Shown here in pieces: positions 1-6,388 of a stretch of DNA of 8,967 nt. Every line of letters starts with the position of its first letter. Within the stretch, counting starts at the first letter, position 1. Source of the stretch: Erysipelotrichia bacterium (GTDB lineage: Bacteria; Bacillota_I; Bacilli_A; Erysipelotrichales; Erysipelotrichaceae); contig SABF01000049.1 in the NCBI GenBank assembly GCA_009929095.1, positions 1 to 8,967 on the forward strand, in the 5' to 3' direction. The position numbers and the translations under genes are program-made. A model generated the notes under the pieces. The model was not told the DNA's origin and made no database searches. It saw nothing but the letters and a program-made list of their open reading frames with translations.

Positions 1-1
1 C

Positions 2-601
2 TGCATAATTCTGTATCCAGGTCCCAATGCCAAAGTCTCTCAGGAGTACATCACCCATGTACTGGATGAGATCAAAAATCCAGGATATCTATTGCTTCAA
101 AATGAGATCTCTGAAATTCCTTATCTGATTCATCATGCATATCAAAGAGGACATCAGATCGTATTGAATGCATCACCATTTGATAAGTCACTATTGGACC
201 TGGATCTGAATGAAATTGTGTGGCTGATGATCAATGAAGTGGAAGGATATGAATTCTCTGGAAAGCATAGTCCAGATGAGATTATTCAGTATTTTCTGGG
301 CAGATATCCGAATCTCGGAATTGTACTGACTCTTGGCAGTGCCGGCAGTATAGTTGTCCACAGATCTGAACGAGTGGAACATGGGATATATCACGTGCCG
401 GTCATTGATACCACTGCTGCCGGAGATACATTTACAGGTTATTTTACAGCGGTTCTTGCCAATAGGGGAACTCTCAAGGAAGCTGTAGATTGTGCTTCTG
501 CAGCATCAGCGCTGGCAGTGACAAAAACAGGAGCGGCACCTTCAATTCCAATGATGGAAGAAGTAAGGAAATTGATTGATAAATCGGCTGAAAATAAGTG
601 A
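2..601 (+). CDS. Ribokinase-like PfkB-family sugar kinase, C-terminal part (5' end outside window)
   Basis: Reading frame 2 is open from the left edge to TGA at 599-601, so the true start lies upstream. Family members transfer phosphate from ATP to a sugar or nucleoside hydroxyl in the cytoplasm. The fragment has, in order, a PGPN segment near the left edge (compare PGAN in ribokinases), an N-E pair in MINEVEG (the family's NExE region), a TLGSAGS strand-loop, and the PfkB signature DTTAAGDTF near 410-432, whose Asp is the catalytic base. E. coli RbsK carries the same DTTAAGDTF string. About 200 residues are visible, roughly two thirds of a normal 300-residue kinase. It lies 57 bases upstream of an RpiR regulator on the same strand and may be co-transcribed with it. 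The substrate cannot be read from the fragment; ribose, another pentose or a nucleoside are all possible. Confidence 0.88.
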   Translation, partial: CIILYPGPNAKVSQEYITHVLDEIKNPGYLLLQNEISEIPYLIHHAYQRGHQIVLNASPFDKSLLDLDLNEIVWLMINEVEGYEFSGKHSPDEIIQYFLGRYPNLGIVLTLGSAGSIVVHRSERVEHGIYHVPVIDTTAAGDTFTGYFTAVLANRGTLKEAVDCASAASALAVTKTGAAPSIPMMEEVRKLIDKSAENK

Positions 602-658
602 AGTGTATAAAAATTATAATGACGGAACAGATCATCATTTGGAAGGGAACAAATAATA

Positions 659-1501
659 ATGGAATCAGTTATTACTTCAAGAATAAAAGGAATGCTTTCA
701 GGGTTGACAAAGGCTGAAAGAAGAATTGCTGATTATATCATCCAGAATGAAAATGAAGTGTATCGCAGCACACTGGCAAAAGTTGCAGAAAAAGCCGGCG
801 TAAGCGAGGGCAGTGTTGTAAAGTTTATTAATAAACGGCTGGGATATGGATCTTTTGGAAAGTTTAAAATTGATTTAGCCAGAGCTCTTGTAGAACTGGA
901 AAGTCAGGATGATATATCAAACGATTCTATTATGAATCTTGAAAATGAAATTGATAATTTAATCCATAACTGCATTGCAATCAATAAAAGAGAAAAATTG
1001 ATAGAAGCAGTAAAATTGATCGAAAATGCAAATGAAATTTGTTTTTTTGGACTGGGAACATCAGGCGATGCGGCCAGGATTGGGGCATATCGATTTCTCA
1101 GAGCAGGATTAAATACCTTATCAGAGACTGATCCGCATGAATTGCTGATTCATGCGGCGTTAGTGAAGCCTGATGATTTGATAATTGCGGTCAGCTATAC
1201 GGGTGAGACAACGGAAATGATTGAGGCACTTACTTTAGCCCAAAAGCAGAATTGCAGAATTATTGCAATAACTAGCAGTATCAATTCAAAACTGACAGAA
1301 TTATCTACACTGACTCTGCTGGCAACGTCAAAAACAGAAAACCGGGTATACAAAAGCATAGCGCTGCAGTCAGTCTTGATAGATATATTCATCATCGGTA
1401 TGCTGTATACGGTATATAGGGAAAGAAATCACAAAAAAATCGATCAGTATGAAGAAAGTGTATACTTTAGCATTATTGAGAAAAGACCAGACCTTCGATA
1501 A
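659..1501 (+). CDS. MurR/RpiR-family transcriptional regulator (HTH + SIS), copy 1
   Basis: Full-length regulator of 280 residues, the normal size for the family. Residues 1-78 form the HTH_6 DNA-binding domain (AERRIADYII, then the helix-turn-helix around TLAKVAEKAGVSEGSVVKFI). Residues about 105-260 form a SIS phosphosugar-binding domain with GLGTSG at 131-136 and SYTGET at 179-184, the phosphate-contacting loops. Such proteins usually repress or activate sugar operons in response to a sugar phosphate. The ATG at 659 follows a purine-rich GGAAGGGA (641-648) at a 10-base spacing. A TATAAT hexamer at 615-620 is a possible -10 box, but I see no good -35, so read-through from the upstream kinase gene is equally likely. 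Its TAA abuts the stop of the convergent second regulator with no intervening base. The ligand is unknown. Confidence 0.92.
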   Translation: MESVITSRIKGMLSGLTKAERRIADYIIQNENEVYRSTLAKVAEKAGVSEGSVVKFINKRLGYGSFGKFKIDLARALVELESQDDISNDSIMNLENEIDNLIHNCIAINKREKLIEAVKLIENANEICFFGLGTSGDAARIGAYRFLRAGLNTLSETDPHELLIHAALVKPDDLIIAVSYTGETTEMIEALTLAQKQNCRIIAITSSINSKLTELSTLTLLATSKTENRVYKSIALQSVLIDIFIIGMLYTVYRERNHKKIDQYEESVYFSIIEKRPDLR

Positions 1502-2338
1502 TTATTCAGAAACTTTTTCGTAATGATCCGCAAATACTTTTGCAAGTTTATCGTTGATTTTCTTGGTCTTGGCAGAGTGTTTTTTATAATAGGTTTGAAG
1601 AAGACAGTCAAAGACATAAAGGTTTGTAATGATTGTCTGCATACTTGCGCCGTAATAATAGAAAGCATCTTTATCTGCTGGTATATACAAAGTCAGATCT
1701 GATAATTTTTCCAGACTGGAATTACGAAACGCGGTAACTAATGCAATCCGGCATGAGTTTTCCTTTGCGATATTTACGGCACGGATTAGCTCAACTGTTT
1801 CACCGGAGTAGCTGCAAAGTACAATCAGATCGTTTACTGTCACAGTGCACGCAGTGACAATCATTTTGTGTGCGTCAGTAACCGATTTGCAGCAGAGGCC
1901 ATCTCTCAGGAACTTATAGGCAACAATATCTGTAATATTTCCGGAAGTTCCGACCCCATAAAAATAAATATGATTAGCATTATAAAGAAGATCAGCGAAT
2001 GAATCAAATTCTGCCTGCGGATTAGAAGATGATGCAGCGCTGATAAACTCACAGGTTTCTTTTTCAATGGAATTAAGAACAGTATTAGCCGAAACGCTTT
2101 TCTGTGATACGAGAGCACTGTCTTTTGCGGCGTCAATTTTAAAAGCACCAAAATTAGAATAGCCAAGTTTCTCAATAAACCTTAAAACAGTAGCTTGACC
2201 AACTCCGGCGTTGGCTGCAAGTTCTGACAGCGTCTGCAGGTAAATCTGATCAAGATTACCAGTCACATACCTAGCAAGAAGTTTTTCAGATTTAGTGAAT
2301 CCTGAACAGCTTTTGATTTTTTCTTCAATACTGATCAT
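1502..2338 (-). CDS. MurR/RpiR-family transcriptional regulator (HTH + SIS), copy 2, divergent from the PTS operon
   Basis: A 278-residue regulator with an N-terminal HTH_6 domain (TKSEKLLARYV and the helix-turn-helix TLSELAANAGVGQATVLRFI, residues about 15-75) and a C-terminal SIS domain (GVGTSG at 128-133, CSYSGET at 175-181). It resembles copy 1 throughout the SIS domain, but its C-terminal part has DAFYYYGASMQ where many family members have a charged, Arg-containing helix, so ligand response may differ. It is transcribed away from the PTS/SIS/nag operon across a 203-base region, the usual place for a local regulator, so it is the best candidate to control that operon and itself. The ATG at 2336-2338 lacks a clear Shine-Dalgarno sequence (upstream on the minus strand reads CTATAAGTAGAC). 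No good alternative start is visible. Confidence 0.92.
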   Translation of the reverse strand: MISIEEKIKSCSGFTKSEKLLARYVTGNLDQIYLQTLSELAANAGVGQATVLRFIEKLGYSNFGAFKIDAAKDSALVSQKSVSANTVLNSIEKETCEFISAASSSNPQAEFDSFADLLYNANHIYFYGVGTSGNITDIVAYKFLRDGLCCKSVTDAHKMIVTACTVTVNDLIVLCSYSGETVELIRAVNIAKENSCRIALVTAFRNSSLEKLSDLTLYIPADKDAFYYYGASMQTIITNLYVFDCLLQTYYKKHSAKTKKINDKLAKVFADHYEKVSE

Positions 2339-2364
2339 GTCTACTTATAGTCTAACACAATAGT

Positions 2365-2394
2365 AAAATTGAGATTCGTGAATAAATCAAATTT
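2365..2394. repeat. Imperfect inverted repeat AAAATTGA / TCAAATTT, candidate operator
   Basis: Arms AAAATTGA (2365-2372) and TCAAATTT (2387-2394) match in 7 of 8 positions across a 14-base spacer. The repeat overlaps the candidate -35 of the minus-strand regulator gene and lies within 60 bases of its start, a position suited to autoregulation. AT-rich composition makes a chance match possible. Confidence 0.35.
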
Positions 2395-2411
2395 ACCTAT
2401 TTACAGAGCAC

Positions 2412-2433
2412 TCTACATATGCTAGATTGTAGA
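2412..2433. repeat. Inverted repeat TCTACA / TGTAGA, candidate operator
   Basis: Perfect 6-base arms TCTACA (2412-2417) and TGTAGA (2428-2433) are separated by 10 bases, so the centres of the arms lie about 1.5 helical turns apart. The left arm belongs to CACTCTAC (2409-2416), and the same octamer recurs at 2480-2487 next to the plus-strand candidate -10 box. The arrangement fits two sites for one dimeric regulator, possibly RpiR copy 2. Confidence 0.4.
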
Positions 2434-2501
2434 AGTCGGAGTAAAACACCAGAATTAAGACCTAAAAATGAGCAATAGTCACTCTACGACATATATTTTT
2501 T

Positions 2502-2522
2502 TAGTGCGCGAAGTAAGCGCTA
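2502..2522. repeat. Short hairpin TAGTGC / GCGCTA in the PTS operon leader
   Basis: TAGTGC (2502-2507) can pair with GCGCTA (2517-2522), with one G-U wobble and a 9-base loop. It directly follows a T run and ends 7 bases before the IIA ribosome binding site. It could be an operator half-site pair or a small leader hairpin; it is not a terminator because no T run follows. Confidence 0.3.
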
Positions 2523-2541
2523 CCATTCAAGGAGAGAAACT

Positions 2542-2955
2542 ATGGAAGGTGTTGTTCTAGTTAGTCACGGAAGTATGGCTGAGGGTACGGCAAATGCAGT
2601 AAAAATGTTTTTTGGCGATGAAATTCAACAGCTGGGTGTCGTCAGTTTACACGAAAATGTAAGCCCAGATCAGTTTAGAGAAAATCTAAAAAAAGAAATT
2701 GAAAAGCAGGACTCCGGAGATGGTGTGCTGGTTCTGGCGGATCTGCTTGGAGGAACGCCAGCCAACCAAGCGGCTCTTCTAGCCAGTGAGAATGTAAGGA
2801 TCATTACTGGGCTGAGTATGACAATTCTATTAGAAGTGTTGGGCTCGAGAACCAGCGGTTCAGTAGATATAGCGCAGTTGGTTGAAACAGGAAAAAGTGG
2901 AATTGTATTTTTGAATGAATTGTTGAATAAACCTATAAGGAGAGGACACCGATGA
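2542..2955 (+). CDS. PTS mannose/fructose/sorbose-family EIIA component
   Basis: A 137-residue cytoplasmic EIIA protein that accepts phosphate from HPr and passes it to EIIB. The start VVLVSHGSMAEG places the phosphorylated His at residue 9, as in the family, and ADLLGGTPAN (66-75) is the conserved second motif of mannose-class EIIA domains. The length equals a stand-alone IIA domain; there is no fused IIB. AAGGAGA (2529-2535) precedes the ATG by 6 bases. The stop overlaps the start of the next gene as ATGA (2952-2955), indicating translational coupling. It is the first gene of the operon, and its partner IIC, IID and IIB genes lie more than 4 kb downstream after the metabolic genes. The sugar specificity cannot be read from IIA. 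Confidence 0.93.
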   Translation: MEGVVLVSHGSMAEGTANAVKMFFGDEIQQLGVVSLHENVSPDQFRENLKKEIEKQDSGDGVLVLADLLGGTPANQAALLASENVRIITGLSMTILLEVLGSRTSGSVDIAQLVETGKSGIVFLNELLNKPIRRGHR

Positions 2956-3692
2956 ATTCAAAAGAGTATCTTCAAATTGTTAAGAAGCAGATTGATAGCA
3001 TGATTGAGCAACAGCGCGAAACAATTCTTCAGACAGCAGAAATGATGGGTCAGTGCTTTGTCGAAAACGGTCTGGCGCAGGTTTGCGGCCTTGACAGCGG
3101 AAGTGCATTTGCAATGGAGTTATATTACCGCGCGGGCGGCTTGATGCCATTTCACAGATTCAACAGTAAAGATCTGGCATTACGAAAAGTAATGACCGAA
3201 GAAGAAATAAGTTCTGAACAGTTCAACGGGAAAAAAGAAAATGCCGAAAAATGGTGGGGCATCTATCGGGTTGATTCAAAAGATATGTTCATGATCTGCG
3301 ATCTGAATGGACATACCCCAGTACTTGTTGAACTTGCAAAACTGGCAAAGGAACGCGGTCATAAAGTGGTTGCACTGGTATGCAGAAAACAAATGGATCA
3401 ATACATCAGTACTGATCCGGAAGATACGGGAATCACTGAATATGCAGATATCATACTGGATACTGGAGCAGAGTATCCGGAGCCGGTCGGAACAGTAAAT
3501 GGAAAATATAAAGTCGGCCTGACGAATACGGTGCTGGTTGATGTATTGGCTCAGTCTCTTAACGCAGAAACATATGCATGGCTTAAGAGAAACGGTCATG
3601 ACAGGATGGTCCTGCTCAGTGCTAATGTAACAGGAGCTGACGTCCATAATCGAGCAATTTCCGATCAGTACGCTGATAGATGGAATTCCTAG
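2952..3692 (+). CDS. Divergent SIS-domain phosphosugar protein, first of three tandem paralogues
   Basis: A 246-residue protein related to the uncharacterised UPF0309/COG4821-type SIS family. It keeps the family's ELYYRAGGL helix (56-64), an Ile/Val-rich strand followed by a helix (about 112-142), and the C-terminal LSANVTGAD..HNRA...YADR tail that also ends the two downstream paralogues in related form. Aligned without gaps to them, the GTGHS phosphate loop is replaced by GLDSG (46-50) and SNSG by DLNG (117-120). The SRHPSGKKLYE block is also missing, replaced by a Tyr/Asp-rich stretch. It may therefore be a non-catalytic subunit or have changed specificity. AGGAGAGG (2938-2945) gives a good start 4 bases inside the IIA gene. 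SIS membership is well supported; the function is not known. Confidence 0.85.
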   Translation: MNSKEYLQIVKKQIDSMIEQQRETILQTAEMMGQCFVENGLAQVCGLDSGSAFAMELYYRAGGLMPFHRFNSKDLALRKVMTEEEISSEQFNGKKENAEKWWGIYRVDSKDMFMICDLNGHTPVLVELAKLAKERGHKVVALVCRKQMDQYISTDPEDTGITEYADIILDTGAEYPEPVGTVNGKYKVGLTNTVLVDVLAQSLNAETYAWLKRNGHDRMVLLSANVTGADVHNRAISDQYADRWNS

Positions 3693-3695
3693 GAG
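3691..3695 (+). promoter_or_regulatory. Ribosome binding site AGGAG deciding the start of the second SIS gene
   Basis: AGGAG overlaps the TAG stop of the first SIS gene. It is only 1 base from the ATG at 3697 but 7 bases from the in-frame ATG at 3703, so 3703 is the likelier initiation codon. Confidence 0.6.
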
Positions 3696-3702
3696 TATGA
3701 AT

Positions 3703-4452
3703 ATGACAGATATTGCAATGGAACTTTTCAAAAATAAGATAGAAGATCTCGCAGATAAACTGTATTCCACTCAGGAGCAGAATATTTACAGCGCCGCAGA
3801 GATATGTGCAGAAACAATCAGGAATAATGGTGTGATTCATGTGTTTGGTTCAGGACATTCCGTGGGATTCGGGATTGAAATGAGCGGTCGGACTGGCTGT
3901 CTTGCGCCGGTGCACACGATAGAGACTACGGACTTTGTTCTGAAAGGAAAGGTATCTCTGGAAACATTCAGAGATCAGGATATTGTGTTCGAAAGAACTC
4001 CGGACATCGCAGATCAGTTGTATGGACTGTATGACATTCATAAAGATGACTGCTTCATTATCATTTCCAATTCGGGTATCAACGGAGTCGTAATTGATAT
4101 GGCAATTACTGCCAAGCAAAGAGGACATAAGGTAATCATAATTACTTCCTGGAAACATACCAACGCAGAACCATCCAGACATCCAAGCGGAAAGAAATTA
4201 TATGAGTTTGGTGATGTGGTGATTGATAACTGCAGTCCTCAGGGGGATGCACTGATTGAAACAGATGGAGTCGAAAAGGTGTGCTCGGTATCTGCAATCA
4301 TGTGTGCTCTGATTGCACAGAGTTTGACGATGAATACCTGCAGCATTCTGGATGAATCCGGAGATGATGTGCCGCTATTTGCAGAAAATGAAACAGAAGA
4401 AGGCAAAAAGCATAATGCATTGCTGAAAAAGAAATATGAGGGGCGGATCTGA
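3703..4452 (+). CDS. SIS-domain sugar-phosphate isomerase-like protein, second of three tandem paralogues
   Basis: A 249-residue protein from the ATG at 3703 (251 if read from 3697) of the UPF0309/COG4821-type SIS family. It carries the intact phosphosugar motifs: GSGHS at 49-53, SNSG at 122-125, and SRHPSGKKLYE at about 158-168 followed by GDVVIDN. RTGCL replaces the usual RAGGL. SIS proteins bind a sugar phosphate and often catalyse aldose-ketose isomerisation, deamination or deglycation; this subfamily has no assigned reaction that I know of. The C-terminus (DVPLFAEN... KKKYEGRI) matches the tail of the third copy. Its TGA overlaps the next ATG by one base (TGATG, 4450-4454). The position between IIA and NagA/NanE suggests it acts on the imported or processed hexosamine phosphate, which is inference. 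Confidence 0.88.
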   Translation: MTDIAMELFKNKIEDLADKLYSTQEQNIYSAAEICAETIRNNGVIHVFGSGHSVGFGIEMSGRTGCLAPVHTIETTDFVLKGKVSLETFRDQDIVFERTPDIADQLYGLYDIHKDDCFIIISNSGINGVVIDMAITAKQRGHKVIIITSWKHTNAEPSRHPSGKKLYEFGDVVIDNCSPQGDALIETDGVEKVCSVSAIMCALIAQSLTMNTCSILDESGDDVPLFAENETEEGKKHNALLKKKYEGRI

Positions 4453-5177
4453 TGGATTTTAAATTTGAATACATGAATCTGGTTGATCAGCTGCTGCATA
4501 AAACGGCCGAAACCAATGAAAAGCAGATAGAAATTCTTGCAAGGAAATTCGCAGATAATATTTCTTCCGATCACATCATACATATGTTTGGAACAGGACA
4601 TTCCCATATGGTAGGAATTGAACTGTTCTGCAGAGCAGGCGGTCTAGGAAATGTTAATGCACTTCTTGATCCAGATGTTCTGACAAGCAATGGAGCAAGA
4701 AGAAGTGGTGCTTTGGAGAAACTTACAGGACTGGCTGATATCATATTCGATCAGTACAGGATTGAAAAAGGTGACATCATGATCATCACTTCCAACTCCG
4801 GCAGAAATGCAATGCCGATCGAAATGGCCATGAGATGCAAAAAGGAAGGCATCTACTGTGTGGCATTGACAAATCTGAAGCAGAGTCAGGCAATCACATC
4901 CAGGCATCCAAGCGGAAAAAAACTATATGAGTGTGTTGATCTGGTTTTGGATAACTGTGTTGCAGACGGAGATGCAATGATGCAGATTGGCAAAGTCGGA
5001 ACCGGTCCGGGCAGCACAATTTCAAGTGTTTTTCTCCTTGATACCATTGTGACTGAGGCTATTAAAATACTGAATGCAGAAGGAAAGGATATACCGGTAT
5101 TTCAATCACAGAATGTAGATGGATTCGACAATGATGCGGTATACGAAAAGTATGAAGACAGGATCAGGACATTCTAG
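4452..5177 (+). CDS. SIS-domain sugar-phosphate isomerase-like protein (UPF0309/COG4821-type), third tandem paralogue
   Basis: A 241-residue protein and the most canonical member of the trio. It has GTGHSH at 47-52, ELFCRAGGL at 57-65, TSNSGRNAMPIEMA at 113-126, SRHPSGKKLYE at 150-160 and DGDAMM at 172-177, ending in DIPVF...YEKYEDRI. The GTGHS and SNSG loops are the expected phosphate-binding turns of the SIS fold. Copies two and three also share an identical DNA stretch, CATCCAAGCGGAAA, within the HPSGK block, consistent with a tandem duplication. GAGGGG (4438-4443) precedes the ATG by 8 bases, inside the previous gene. It is a candidate for a glucosamine-6-P isomerase/deaminase-like or sugar-release step, but no reaction is established for the subfamily. 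Confidence 0.9.
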   Translation: MDFKFEYMNLVDQLLHKTAETNEKQIEILARKFADNISSDHIIHMFGTGHSHMVGIELFCRAGGLGNVNALLDPDVLTSNGARRSGALEKLTGLADIIFDQYRIEKGDIMIITSNSGRNAMPIEMAMRCKKEGIYCVALTNLKQSQAITSRHPSGKKLYECVDLVLDNCVADGDAMMQIGKVGTGPGSTISSVFLLDTIVTEAIKILNAEGKDIPVFQSQNVDGFDNDAVYEKYEDRIRTF

Positions 5178-5187
5178 GTAACTTGGA

Positions 5188-6339
5188 ATGAAAACCTTAA
5201 TCGAAAATGGACATCTCATTATTGATGGAAGCAAAGAAATAAAGAATGGTGCGATTTTGATCAATGGTACAAGCATCGAGCGTCTGTTTCTTGAGCCATA
5301 TCCAAAGAATGTTTCTGCAGATAGTGTTGTTGATGCACATCATCAGCTGGTCCAACCGGGATTTATTGACACCCATATGCATGGAGCGGCAGGAAAAGAC
5401 TTCATCGAAGGAGAAACTGCTGTTCCGCTTGTAAGTGAAAACATCATCTGCGATGGAACTACTGCGTTCCTTGCATCTCTTACAGTTATGTCTCAGCAGG
5501 AAACGATATCTGCATTGAGCAGTCTGAAAAATGCTGTTTCAGAAGGTGCAGAATTCCTTGGCGTTCATCTGGAAGGGCCATATTTATCAAAAGAGTATAA
5601 AGCATTGATGGATGAACGATATTTACGGGATCCCAACATTACTGAACTGGATGAAATGCTAAAAGCAAATCCAAATATCAGAACGATGACAATCGCTCCT
5701 GAAAAGAAAGGCATGAATAATTTCATACCTTATCTGAAATCCAGAGGAATTGTTCCAATGATCGGACATACCAACTGCACATGCGAAGAAGCATTGAATG
5801 CACATCTGCTTGGGGCGGAAGGATATACGCATCTGTACAACGCAATGAGCCAGCATACTCATAGAAATCCAGGATGTGTTACATCGGCATTTCTCAGTAA
5901 AGATATGTATAAAGAACTGATGATGGACGGTTTCCATGTTGACAGCAATGTTGTGAAAATGACATACGAGGCAATGGGACCAGAGCGGATACTGATGATT
6001 ACTGACAGCATGCTGGGAAAAGGTGCTGCTGATGGAGATTACACATTCAGCGGTTTGAAATGTCATAAGGAAGGGATTCATGTTCGCGTTATTGAAACTG
6101 GCAGAATTGCCGGCAGTGCATTTGGAATGAATGATGCAGCAAGATTCATTCAGCAGTTATGCAACGCCTCATTCAATGATGTAGTGCAGATGGCATGCGT
6201 CAATCCTGCAAAGCTTCTGCACGCAGAAGACCGGATGGGAACATTAAATCCAGGCAGTCGCGCAAATATTACGATCTGCAGTGAGCAATATGAGCCAAGT
6301 GCTGTTTATGTTGATGGAAGAATCAGATTTAGCAGATAA
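5188..6339 (+). CDS. nagA: N-acetylglucosamine-6-phosphate deacetylase-like amidohydrolase
   Basis: A 383-residue amidohydrolase, the usual NagA length; NagA hydrolyses GlcNAc-6-P to glucosamine-6-P and acetate. Visible motifs are PGFIDTHMHG (57-66), VHLEGPY with the metal-ligand Glu129, GHTN with His194, THLYNAM with His215, Arg226 before NPG, DGFH with His250, and ITDS with the catalytic Asp273. These sit within two residues of the E. coli NagA numbering (E131, H195, H216, R227, H251, D273). One difference is that the loop after EGPY reads KALMDERYLR where NagA proteins normally have a KGAH-like element, so the preferred substrate may be altered. The ribosome binding site is weak (AGGT at 5176-5179 over the previous stop), 10 bases after the third SIS gene, suggesting coupled translation. 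Confidence 0.88.
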   Translation: MKTLIENGHLIIDGSKEIKNGAILINGTSIERLFLEPYPKNVSADSVVDAHHQLVQPGFIDTHMHGAAGKDFIEGETAVPLVSENIICDGTTAFLASLTVMSQQETISALSSLKNAVSEGAEFLGVHLEGPYLSKEYKALMDERYLRDPNITELDEMLKANPNIRTMTIAPEKKGMNNFIPYLKSRGIVPMIGHTNCTCEEALNAHLLGAEGYTHLYNAMSQHTHRNPGCVTSAFLSKDMYKELMMDGFHVDSNVVKMTYEAMGPERILMITDSMLGKGAADGDYTFSGLKCHKEGIHVRVIETGRIAGSAFGMNDAARFIQQLCNASFNDVVQMACVNPAKLLHAEDRMGTLNPGSRANITICSEQYEPSAVYVDGRIRFSR

Positions 6340-6357
6340 AGCAGTTCATTGAACGTT

Positions 6358-6376
6358 TGAATTTAATCAAAATTCA
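6358..6376. repeat. Perfect inverted repeat just upstream of nanE
   Basis: TGAATTT (6358-6364) and AAATTCA (6370-6376) are exact complements around a 5-base centre, AATCA. The stem can extend by two more pairs (one G-U). It fills the middle of the 49-base nagA-nanE gap and abuts the nanE ribosome binding site. It could be a regulator site or an RNA hairpin controlling nanE translation or mRNA processing. There is no following T run, so it is not a terminator. Confidence 0.45.
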
Positions 6377-6388
6377 GAAAGGAAAATT

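Larger units (their letters stand above)
2339..2541. promoter_or_regulatory. Divergent intergenic control region between rpiR copy 2 and the PTS operon
   Basis: This 203-base AT-rich stretch holds no gene and must carry the promoters for both divergent units. Minus strand: the best candidate is TTGATT (complement of 2385-2390), 19 bases, TACTAT (complement of 2360-2365); a TATAAG (complement of 2344-2349) sits only 5 bases before the ATG. Plus strand: TATATT at 2492-2497 could be a -10 box, but the -35 at normal spacing is poor, so either an activator is needed or I have missed the promoter. I see no sigma-54 GG...GC element and no convincing catabolite (cre) site. Inverted repeats are listed separately. 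Confidence 0.6.

Noticed and set aside
1455..1468. Hairpin AAAGT/ACTTT near the end of regulator copy 1
   Set aside because: The stem is 5 pairs, AT-rich, inside coding sequence and not followed by a T run; too weak to call a terminator.
2491..2503. T-rich run as a possible rho-independent terminator
   Set aside because: No GC-rich stem precedes the run; the nearby hairpin lies after it, so it does not fit a terminator on the plus strand.
3276..3770. A 164-codon minus-strand open frame
   Set aside because: It lies opposite the first two SIS genes, which have clear family motifs and ribosome binding sites; the antisense frame has no recognisable domain and a Cys/Ile/Ser-rich composition typical of antisense shadows.
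4239..4607. A 122-codon minus-strand open frame
   Set aside because: It spans the overlap of two well-supported SIS genes and shows no family motif.
2952..5177. MurQ (MurNAc-6-P etherase) as identity of a SIS gene
   Set aside because: MurQ proteins are about 300 residues with a GAGTSGRLG-type loop; these are shorter with GSGHS/GTGHS and HPSGKKLYE motifs.
5659..6081. A 140-codon minus-strand open frame
   Set aside because: It is fully antisense to the nagA-like gene through its catalytic motifs, with no domain and no credible start signal.
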